From an uncultured Planctomycetaceae bacterium (GTDB lineage Bacteria; Planctomycetota; Planctomycetia; Pirellulales; UBA1268): DNA of 6,834 bases. The stretch spans positions 1-6,834 of the forward strand of contig CALAZQ010000369.1 in assembly GCA_937926325.1 (NCBI GenBank), read 5' to 3'. A model generated the notes under the pieces. That model was not told where the DNA came from. It saw only the letters and a list, made by a program, of their open reading frames with translations, and made no database searches. This document shows, piece by piece, positions 1-6,834 of the stretch. A program made the position numbers and the translations under genes. Numbering within the stretch: the stretch's first letter is position 1; every line of letters begins with the position of its first letter.

Positions 1-2945
1 CCGCAGCTGCCGAAGGCCTTCGAGAGGGTCGCCATCCAGATGTCGACGTCGGCCGGATCGACCCCGTAGTGCTCGCCGATGCCGCGGCCGGTCTGGCCCA
101 TCACGCCGAGTGAGTGGGCCTCGTCCACCATCAACAGCGCCTTGTGCCGCTTGGCGAGGCCGATGAACTTGGGCACATCGGCATAATCGCCATCCATGCT
201 GTAGATGCCCTCGACCACCACCAGCACCCGCCGGTACTGGCTGCGAAGCTGGGCCAGCATCGCCTCGGCGGTCTCATAGTCATTGTGCGGGAACGGCCGC
301 CGCCGGGCCCCGGAGAGCACCGCCCCCTGCAAGAGGCTGTTGTGGGCAAAGGCGTCGTGCAGCACGAGGTCGCCCGGGCCGACCACATGGCCGATCACGG
401 TCTCGTTGGTGGCATGACCACCGACCAAGGTGACCGCATCTTCGGCCCCGATGAAGTCGGCAAACTCCCGTTCGAGCTCCTGGTGGATGGTCTTCTCACC
501 GGAGACCAGCCGGCTGGCTGAGACACTGGTGCCAAAACGGTCGAGGGCCTCTTTCGCCGCCGCCGTCACCGCCGGGTCGCCCGACATGCCGAGGTAGTTG
601 TACGAGGCCCAGCTGATCAGTTCGCGGCCGCCGATCATCGTCCGGTCGGTGGTCTTGCCTTCGTGGACGCTGAAGTAGGGATTCTCCAGGCCGGCGTCAC
701 GGACCATCGCGAAGTTCTGCTCGAGCGCCCGAACCTCGGGGAACTCCTCAATTTTGTAAGCGTCGGGCGTGATCTCAGCCACCACCCGGGCCGCCTTGGC
801 CTGCTTGTGGCCCTCCATCGGCATGTGGTCGAGGATCGCCTCGGTGACCTCGCGGCAGGTCTCGATCGTGGGCAGCACCTGCTCAGGAAAGCGTGCCCCG
901 AAGGCCTCTTCCAGGCTGGCGACAATCTCCATTCGCTCGAGTGAGTCGAGGCCGAGTTCAACGATGTTGGTGTCGAGGGTCAGGCTGCCGGCCCGGTCCT
1001 TGGCGATCCGGCGGACATGGTCAAACACCGTCTGGACAACCTCAGCCGGCAGTTCCCGGTCGGGCCGGTGGCCGGCGGTGTCGCCGATCGGTCGCTGCCG
1101 AGCCAGCCGCGGAGCCTCCGGGGTCGGCTTATCCACCGCCGCCGCCGGTGACGCCTCCAGCCAGCCGATGTGCTGTTCGATGACGGCCAGGCTCTCGTCG
1201 AGAAACTGCCGGCGGCAGGCATGCCGCTGGATTTTGCCGCTGGAGGTTTTGGGAATGCTGTTGGGGCGGACGAGAACAATCGCCTCGGCGGCCACCTCGT
1301 GCTCGGTCGCCAGCCGCTTGCGGATCGTCTCGAAGGCGGCTCGAAGATCGGCGGGGTCACGCTTGCCCCGCTCCAGTTCCGCGACGATCACCACCCGTTC
1401 GCGGTCGTCGATCTCGACGGCAAAGGCAGCCACCGAGCCGGGGCGGACAAGCCCACTGGCTTCTTCGACCGCATGTTCGAGATCCTGCGGATAGTGGTTC
1501 CGTCCCCGGATGATGATCAGGTCCTTCAGCCGACCGGTGACGAACAGTTCGCCGTTGTCGAAAAAGCCGAGATCACCAGTTCGCATGTATGGGCCAGGAT
1601 TCGGCCGCCAGCGGCCCATCCGACCGGGGGCATCGGCGGTCGGCAGGGCCAGCATCGCCCCAAACGTTTCGGCCGTCTCTTCCGGCCGGTTCCAATACCC
1701 CTGAGCGACGCTTGGGCCGCTCACCCAGATCTCGCCAACCCGGCCCGGTGGCAACGGTTCGCGGGACTGCGGGTCGACGATCAAAACGTCTTGGCCGTCG
1801 AGTTCACGGCCACTGCCGACCAGCCGGCGGGCCGCGGTGTCGTCGTCGCCACGCAACTGAACCGTACCGGTCTCCACCGACAGGGGGTCAAAGTTCCGCA
1901 CCACCGGCTGCTCAAACTTCATGCCCCCGGTCACCATCAGGGTGCTTTCGGCGAGGCCGTAGCAGGGGTAGAAGGCCTCTTTGCGGAAGCCACTGACAGC
2001 AAAGGCCTCGGCAAAGGCCGCCATCGTCTCGGCCCGCACCGGCTCAGCCCCGTTGAAGGCCAGCGACCAGCTCGATAGGTCGAGGGCGGCCCGCTGCTCG
2101 GGCGTGGTCTTCCGGACGCAGAGCTCATAGGCAAAGTTCGGGCCGCCGCTGATGGTCGCCCGGTACTTGGCGATGGCCTGCAGCCACCGCAGCGGCTTCT
2201 GCAGGAAGGCCACCGGCGACATCAGCACGTTGAATTTTCCACCGTAGAGCGGCACCAGAATGCCGCCGATCAGCCCCATGTCGTGAAAGCTCGGCAGCCA
2301 GAAGACGCCCGACTGGCTGCGGGTGATTTCAAAGGCCTGCATGATCCGCAGCGAGTTGTGCAGCAGGTTTTCATGCGAGAGCATCACTCCCTTGGGAGTG
2401 CCGGTCGAGCCACTGGTGTATTGCAGGAAGGCGAGGGTCTCGCCATCAATATCGGGCCGGTCCCAGCGGTCGGACCAGGCCGGCTCGAGCTCGCTGTCAA
2501 CCTTCCAGACCAGGTGTTCAAGACTGGGGGCTGACGCCTTGAGGGCATCGAAGCGGTCCAGCACGTCGCGGGTGGTCAGGGCAACCGAGGCGTCAGCATC
2601 GGCAGCAATCGCCTCGATCCGTTCAACCGACCGGTTTTTTCGGGGCGGATAGGCAGGGACGGCGATCGAACCGCCGTACAGGCAGCCCATGAACGCAGCA
2701 ATGAAATCGAGGCCGGATGGATAGAGCAGCAGGACCCGCTTGCCCGCCATTCCCTCCTGGATCAACCAGCCACCAACCGCGCGGGCCTTCCGGTCGAGTT
2801 CCGCATAGGTGATGTTGAGTTCTTCGTTTTCGCCATCGACCAGAAACGTGAAGGCTCGGTCATGCGGCCGGTAGGCCGCTCGCTGGCGGAGCAGGTCGAC
2901 GATTGTCGGCGCAAAGGAGCCTTCCGAAGGCGGGATGGGATTCAC
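1..2945 (-). CDS. Fused fatty-acyl-AMP ligase / acyl carrier protein / alpha-oxoamine synthase (C-terminus outside window)
   Basis: One frame stays open for 981 codons and runs off the left edge. Residues ~10-600 are a FAAL: QYTSGSTGTPKGVMLSH (176-191), LPSFHDMGLIGG (217-228), YGLAEST (329-335), RTGDLGF (455-461), KDLIIIRGRNHYPQD (474-488) and the C-terminal TSSGKIQR with K571. Residues ~625-710 are an ACP with LGLDSLERM, so S668 is the phosphopantetheine site. Residues ~745 onward are a PLP-dependent alpha-oxoamine synthase: GTSVSASRLVSG (805-816), H868 for ring stacking, DEAH (941-944), and the Schiff-base lysine K976 in TLSKAFGS. By family logic the FAAL activates a fatty acid as acyl-AMP and loads the ACP; the AOS then condenses the acyl group with an amino acid, with loss of CO2, giving an aminoketone in the cytoplasm. 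The GTG start is chosen because typical FAAL sequence begins right after it and GGAGAG lies 10 bases upstream. A TTG at 3134 is an in-frame alternative. About 150 residues are probably missing. The domain calls are firm; the substrate is unknown. Confidence 0.93.
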   Translation of the reverse strand, partial: MNPIPPSEGSFAPTIVDLLRQRAAYRPHDRAFTFLVDGENEELNITYAELDRKARAVGGWLIQEGMAGKRVLLLYPSGLDFIAAFMGCLYGGSIAVPAYPPRKNRSVERIEAIAADADASVALTTRDVLDRFDALKASAPSLEHLVWKVDSELEPAWSDRWDRPDIDGETLAFLQYTSGSTGTPKGVMLSHENLLHNSLRIMQAFEITRSQSGVFWLPSFHDMGLIGGILVPLYGGKFNVLMSPVAFLQKPLRWLQAIAKYRATISGGPNFAYELCVRKTTPEQRAALDLSSWSLAFNGAEPVRAETMAAFAEAFAVSGFRKEAFYPCYGLAESTLMVTGGMKFEQPVVRNFDPLSVETGTVQLRGDDDTAARRLVGSGRELDGQDVLIVDPQSREPLPPGRVGEIWVSGPSVAQGYWNRPEETAETFGAMLALPTADAPGRMGRWRPNPGPYMRTGDLGFFDNGELFVTGRLKDLIIIRGRNHYPQDLEHAVEEASGLVRPGSVAAFAVEIDDRERVVIVAELERGKRDPADLRAAFETIRKRLATEHEVAAEAIVLVRPNSIPKTSSGKIQRHACRRQFLDESLAVIEQHIGWLEASPAAAVDKPTPEAPRLARQRPIGDTAGHRPDRELPAEVVQTVFDHVRRIAKDRAGSLTLDTNIVELGLDSLERMEIVASLEEAFGARFPEQVLPTIETCREVTEAILDHMPMEGHKQAKAARVVAEITPDAYKIEEFPEVRALEQNFAMVRDAGLENPYFSVHEGKTTDRTMIGGRELISWASYNYLGMSGDPAVTAAAKEALDRFGTSVSASRLVSGEKTIHQELEREFADFIGAEDAVTLVGGHATNETVIGHVVGPGDLVLHDAFAHNSLLQGAVLSGARRRPFPHNDYETAEAMLAQLRSQYRRVLVVVEGIYSMDGDYADVPKFIGLAKRHKALLMVDEAHSLGVMGQTGRGIGEHYGVDPADVDIWMATLSKAFGSC

Positions 2946-3243
2946 GACAGAAGGGCTCTCCAAACCAGCAGCCGTGGCGGGGGCACCGCCTTTCAGCCGT
3001 ATCGGTATCTGTTGCCGGTGAACAGCGGCCAGCCCTGGCCGACATTCGCCGTGGAGTGCCCCGCCGCGTGCCGAGGGCTCTGCCGGGGCGTTCAGCGTCG
3101 CATCCAGCGACGCCAGGGCGGTGTCCGCAGACAACTTGTTTCAAAAGAAACGTCGGCAGGAAGCGACATCTCTCCCTAGAGTATAGGCCCCGGCGCGTCC
3201 GAATCAGTAGTTTCGGTACGACCGGACCCGGCTCCCGACCCGA
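2946..3243. other. 298-bp region without a convincing gene, probable leader of the FAAL-ACP-AOS gene
   Basis: The frame of the downstream gene is open here on the minus strand back to a stop just upstream of a TTG at 3134. The encoded 63 residues are rich in Ala, Gly and Pro and resemble no domain I know. A TATACT box sits at 3185-3180 on the minus strand. An ATG at 3169 opens a 25-codon frame ending at 3092, with GGGAG too close to it to be a good ribosome binding site. Small inverted repeats occur (TGTC/GACA at 3122-3133; GTTTC/GAAAC at 3138-3151). None is strong enough to name as a gene or terminator. Confidence 0.4.
3180..3185 (-). promoter_or_regulatory. Candidate -10 box for the FAAL-ACP-AOS gene
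   Basis: On the minus strand TATACT matches five of six bases of the sigma-70 -10 consensus and stands out in GC-rich surroundings. No good TTGACA-like -35 lies 16-18 bases upstream. If used, it would give a leader of about 225 bases before the GTG at 2945. It is weak evidence on its own. Confidence 0.25.
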
Positions 3244-3471
3244 TCAGGCCCAGGTGCGGCCGCTCGCCCGTTCAGCCCGGGGCACAAAGCCACCAAGGAG
3301 GCCACCGATCAGATCCCACCGATCGTGCCGCCGAACCTCAATATCGCCTTGCTCGTTCACCCGGACGAGGCAGCTGTCGGTCAGGCCGGCCCGCTGGAGT
3401 TCATCGGGGGAGACTTCGCCGGGCTCGACCATGCTCATGAGGGCGTGACCGGTCATTTCGATGAATCGCAC
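3244..3471 (-). CDS. Conserved small protein of unknown function (75 aa)
   Basis: The 75-residue protein has no signal peptide, membrane segment or known catalytic motif. It opens MRFIEMTGHALMSMV, continues with an acidic EPGEVSPDEL segment (16-25), a VRVNEQGDIEVRR strand-like stretch (36-48) and DRWDLIGGLLGGF (50-62), and ends in a basic tail. The alternating hydrophobic and charged pattern suggests a small alpha/beta fold. I recall similar short proteins with the VNxQGDIEVRR and RWDxIGGLLG pattern in planctomycetes; this is memory, not a search. An ATG at 3489 would add six residues. The GTG at 3471 is preferred because AGAGGAG lies five bases before it, whereas the ATG has only a weak match. 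It follows rsmA by about 100 bp on the same strand, so cotranscription is plausible. The function is unknown. Confidence 0.8.
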   Translation of the reverse strand: MRFIEMTGHALMSMVEPGEVSPDELQRAGLTDSCLVRVNEQGDIEVRRHDRWDLIGGLLGGFVPRAERASGRTWA

Positions 3472-3476
3472 GTCGT

Positions 3477-3483
3477 CTCCTCT
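3477..3483 (-). promoter_or_regulatory. Ribosome binding site that decides the start of the small gene
   Basis: AGAGGAG on the minus strand ends five bases before the GTG at 3471. It lies inside the alternative reading that starts at the ATG at 3489, so it argues for the GTG as the real start. Confidence 0.65.
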
Positions 3484-3509
3484 TTCCATCGCGGCCTTAC
3501 GAATCAGGA

Positions 3510-3530
3510 GGCGATACCCCTCCGATCGCC
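3510..3530 (-). other. Small hairpin between rsmA and the small gene
   Basis: GGCGAT and ATCGCC form a perfect 6-bp stem around a 9-base loop in the gap after rsmA. No T-run follows, so it is not a classical terminator. It could be an RNA-processing or stability element, or chance. Confidence 0.25.
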
Positions 3531-3573
3531 GGCATTGTGTCGGCTGGAGGGCTCGGCTGCAAATCCTGCCCTC

Positions 3574-4617
3574 TCATTCGCTGGCGGCAAACGCTTGTTG
3601 GAGGGCGACGAATGTCTCCGGGGCAAGTTCCTCGGCCCTGATCGACCGGTCGAAGCCAAAGGTTTGATACAGCCTGGCAACCCGCTCGACCGCAGCCGGC
3701 TGCTGCTTGCCGCCAGCCAGCCGGATCAGCACGCCCCGCAACAGTTTCCGCCGGTGACAGAAGATGTCGCGGACGAAGGCATGAAACCCAGGGAGATCAG
3801 CAATGGCCTGCCGCCGCTTCGGCTCGAGGTCGAGCCGAACGATTGCGGAGTCGATTTTGGGTCGCGGCCAGAAGGCACTCGGGGGTAGCACCCGGACGAT
3901 TTCGCCTCGGCACTGAGCCCCGACCCAGACCGAAAGGGCGTTGTACGACCCGCTGCCGGGAGTCGCGATCATCCGCTCGGCCATTTCCCGCTGCACGGTC
4001 ACCGTGGCTGCATCGAAGGGGCGAACCAGCAGCAGATTCGAAATGACCGGCGTCGCAACGCAGTAAGGCAGGTTGGCAACCAACAAGAACCGTCCGGTGC
4101 GGCCCTCAGCCTGCCGGGCCGCCACGGCCGCATCGAGGGCAGCCAGCACCGCCGGGGCGAGCTGATGCTTGCCGGCCAGTACATCCCCCTCGACCAGTTC
4201 GACATTCTCGCAGTCGATCAGTCGGTCGCGGGCGAGGGTTGCCAGCCGCGGATCGATCTCGGCCGTCACCACTCGAAAGGCGGCCCGCGATAGCCGCTCG
4301 GTGAGGGCCGCCGTGCCGCTGCCGACCTCCAGCACGATGTCGTCGGGTTCGATGCCAGCCGTGCGTTCGAGCAGGTCGAGCAGGTTGAGATCGACCAGAA
4401 AGTTCTGCCCCCGGCGGGCATCGATCGAGAAGCCGACGTCACTGAAGAGTTTTTTCAGGTAGGCGGTGGTCTGGCGTGCCGCCTGGGCTGCTGCCGGATC
4501 AGCCGGCGGCGTGCGGGGGCGGCTGGGACGCGGCGGCCGACGCCCTGGGCGGGCTGGCTTTGCCGAGCTGCCGGGCCGGCCGGAGCCCCGGGGCGGCTTC
4601 GCGGCGGGACGTTTCAT
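3574..4617 (-). CDS. rsmA: 16S rRNA (adenine-N6,N6)-dimethyltransferase RsmA/KsgA
   Basis: This enzyme dimethylates two adjacent adenines near the 3' end of 16S rRNA (A1518 and A1519 in E. coli), using S-adenosylmethionine late in 30S assembly. In the 347-residue protein the family signatures appear in order: QNFL (71-74), the SAM-binding VLEVGSGTAAL (95-105), AEID (119-122), EGDV (143-146), the catalytic NLPY (182-185), and FWPRPKIDSAIV (249-260), followed by the C-terminal FCHRRKLLRG (286-295). Typical family members are about 270 residues. The excess is a basic, Pro/Arg-rich tail of about 45 residues at the N-terminus, plus an Ala-rich insertion around 155-175. The ATG at 4617 is chosen because it overlaps the ribE stop as ATGA and has GGAG eight bases upstream. 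A TTG at 4635 is less likely. Translational coupling to ribE is probable. Confidence 0.97.
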   Translation of the reverse strand: MKRPAAKPPRGSGRPGSSAKPARPGRRPPRPSRPRTPPADPAAAQAARQTTAYLKKLFSDVGFSIDARRGQNFLVDLNLLDLLERTAGIEPDDIVLEVGSGTAALTERLSRAAFRVVTAEIDPRLATLARDRLIDCENVELVEGDVLAGKHQLAPAVLAALDAAVAARQAEGRTGRFLLVANLPYCVATPVISNLLLVRPFDAATVTVQREMAERMIATPGSGSYNALSVWVGAQCRGEIVRVLPPSAFWPRPKIDSAIVRLDLEPKRRQAIADLPGFHAFVRDIFCHRRKLLRGVLIRLAGGKQQPAAVERVARLYQTFGFDRSIRAEELAPETFVALQQAFAASE

Positions 4618-5207
4618 GCCCGGCACTCCAGCCAACGGCCGACGTACTTGGCCACCAGGTCGGTCTCGAGATTCACAGCGTCACCGGCCACGAGGCTACC
4701 GAGGGTTGTCACCGCCAAGGTGTGAGGGATGAGGGCGACGCTGAAGCTGTCTTGATCGACAGTGACCACGGTCAGGCTGACGCCGTCGATGGTGATCGAG
4801 CCCTTGCCGACCATCTGGGCCAGCAGGTCGGCAGCGGCGGTGAACCGACAGGTGGCCCAGTCCTGCTCATCGACCCGCCCGGCCAGCTGCCCGACGCCAT
4901 CGACATGGCCGGTGACCAGGTGGCCGCCGAGCCGGTCGGAGAGCCGGAGCGATCGCTCGAGGTTGACGCCGTCACCGACGCCGCGGCTGCCGAGCGTCGT
5001 CCGGGCCAGCGTTTCGGGGCCCAGCTGAAAGGCCAGCCGCGGGCCATCGCAGGCCACGACCGACAGGCAGCAACCGCTGATACAGATGCTGTCGCCGATG
5101 AGTACGCCCTCGGCAATCGGGCCGGCATCGATTTCCAGCCGCAAGCCTGGTGGCTCGGGTGTGGCTGCGACGATGCGGCCGAGATGTTCGACGAGGCCGG
5201 TGAACAT
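4614..5207 (-). CDS. ribE: Riboflavin synthase, alpha subunit
   Basis: It catalyses the last step of riboflavin synthesis, the dismutation of two 6,7-dimethyl-8-ribityllumazine molecules to riboflavin and a pyrimidinedione. The 197-residue protein has the usual two-barrel repeat. It begins with the diagnostic MFTGLVE and carries SGCCLSVV (44-51) in the first barrel. GGHLVTGHVDG (94-104) opens the second half, followed by KGSITIDGVSLTVV (135-148) and LIPHTLAVTTLG (159-170). Length fits the family. The MFTG start at 5207 is fixed by homology, although no clear Shine-Dalgarno sequence precedes it; an in-frame ATG at 5267 would add 20 residues unlike the family. The first barrel has Ser where Asn is usual before GxCLT. 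It is first in the minus-strand cluster and overlaps rsmA by four bases. Confidence 0.96.
   Translation of the reverse strand: MFTGLVEHLGRIVAATPEPPGLRLEIDAGPIAEGVLIGDSICISGCCLSVVACDGPRLAFQLGPETLARTTLGSRGVGDGVNLERSLRLSDRLGGHLVTGHVDGVGQLAGRVDEQDWATCRFTAAADLLAQMVGKGSITIDGVSLTVVTVDQDSFSVALIPHTLAVTTLGSLVAGDAVNLETDLVAKYVGRWLECRA
4626..4629 (-). promoter_or_regulatory. Ribosome binding site of rsmA, inside the end of ribE
   Basis: GGAG on the minus strand lies eight bases before the ATG at 4617, within the last codons of ribE. Together with the ATGA stop-start overlap it supports that start and coupled translation. Confidence 0.55.
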
Positions 5208-6704
<1,497 letters not shown>

Positions 6705-6705
6705 T

Positions 6706-6716
6706 TTCACGGAAAG
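6706..6716 (+). repeat. Direct repeat, copy 1, leading into a hairpin
   Basis: TTCACGGAAAG occurs here, immediately after the eno stop codon, and again exactly 100 bp later. Both copies are followed at once by a GC-rich inverted repeat. Confidence 0.7.
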
Positions 6717-6744
6717 CTCGGGCCTCCTGCCCGACTTTCCTTGA
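6707..6744 (+). terminator. Hairpin just after eno, likely terminator or 3' end element
   Basis: The arms GGAAAGcTCGGGC (6711-6723) and GCCCGACTTTCC (6729-6740) pair over 12 bp with one bulged C, around the loop CTCCT. One mismatch further out, TCA (6707-6709) pairs with TGA (6742-6744). It begins two bases after the stop codon. There is no proper T-run afterwards, so it is not a textbook intrinsic terminator. Confidence 0.6.
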
Positions 6745-6782
6745 GCGGAAGGATGAAAAGCCGAGGTTTTCATCCTTCCGCT
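6744..6782 (+). terminator. Perfect 16-bp hairpin downstream of eno
   Basis: AGCGGAAGGATGAAAA (6744-6759) is the exact reverse complement of 6767-6782, around the 7-base loop GCCGAGG. The A/T bases lie at the loop end, and no T-run follows the stem. The symmetrical structure could stop transcription from either side or protect the eno mRNA 3' end. Confidence 0.6.
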
Positions 6783-6805
6783 GGTGCTGATTGGCGGCGG
6801 CTGGC

Positions 6806-6816
6806 TTCACGGAAAG
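6806..6816 (+). repeat. Direct repeat, copy 2
   Basis: TTCACGGAAAG repeats the sequence at 6706-6716 without a mismatch. It again introduces an inverted repeat, whose inner bases differ. Confidence 0.7.
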
Positions 6817-6817
6817 T

Positions 6818-6834
6818 GCCGACATCGTGTCGGC
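6818..6834 (+). other. Third hairpin, cut by the window edge
   Basis: GCCGACA (6818-6824) and TGTCGGC (6828-6834) pair perfectly around TCG. If the element is built like the one at 6707-6744, the next bases outside the window should be close to ACTTTCC, pairing with GGAAAGT at 6811-6817. Confidence 0.5.

Noticed and set aside
1170..2078. A 302-codon plus-strand frame opposite the FAAL domain.
   Set aside because: It is antisense to a coding frame with every FAAL motif, has no recognisable domain, and is explained by GC-rich codon bias. The same holds for the plus-strand frames at 114-521, 769-1494, 3325-3888 and 4476-5273.
2385..2400. A perfect palindrome CACTCCCTTGGGAGTG inside the FAAL gene.
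   Set aside because: It encodes the invariant TPKGV of the ATP-binding loop, so the symmetry is probably a by-product of codon choice.
2860..3144. A 94-codon minus-strand frame starting with TTG across the leader and the start of the FAAL gene.
   Set aside because: It overlaps the well-supported FAAL frame, is rich in Arg, Cys and Pro as shadow frames are, and has no ribosome binding site.
4451..4456. A run of six A on the minus strand in rsmA (AAA AAA C), like a slippery frameshift site.
   Set aside because: The normal frame continues directly into the conserved RsmA sequence, and no useful product exists in the shifted frames.

Overview
The window is GC-rich DNA with strongly GC-biased third codon positions. 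Protein-level flavour suggests a planctomycete (Planctomycetota, possibly a Pirellulaceae-type organism). This rests on the enolase sequence variants, a small protein I recall from that phylum, an RsmA with a long basic N-terminal tail, and a large fused lipid/polyketide-type enzyme. The assignment is from remembered family character, not a search.

Layout. On the minus strand, reading from right to left: ribE (riboflavin synthase, 5207-4614); rsmA/ksgA (16S rRNA dimethyladenosine transferase, 4617-3574), which overlaps ribE by ATGA; a 75-residue conserved small protein (3471-3244); a 298-bp stretch with no convincing gene; and a very long open frame from 2945 off the left edge. That last gene is a fatty-acyl-AMP ligase (FAAL), an acyl carrier protein (ACP) and an alpha-oxoamine synthase (AOS) in one chain, truncated just after its PLP-binding lysine. 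On the plus strand, divergent from ribE across a 204-bp intergenic region, is eno (enolase, 5412-6704). It is followed by a cluster of hairpins, two of them introduced by the same 11-bp direct repeat exactly 100 bp apart.

How the genes relate. ribE, rsmA and the small gene look like a housekeeping operon. eno is a separate, intact glycolytic gene with a good ribosome binding site. The FAAL-ACP-AOS gene is the biosynthetic highlight. Its order of domains implies that a fatty acid is adenylated, loaded onto the built-in ACP, then condensed with an amino acid by the PLP domain to give an aminoketone, such as a sphingoid-base-like product. All catalytic signatures visible in the window are intact. 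The substrate and product cannot be read from the sequence.
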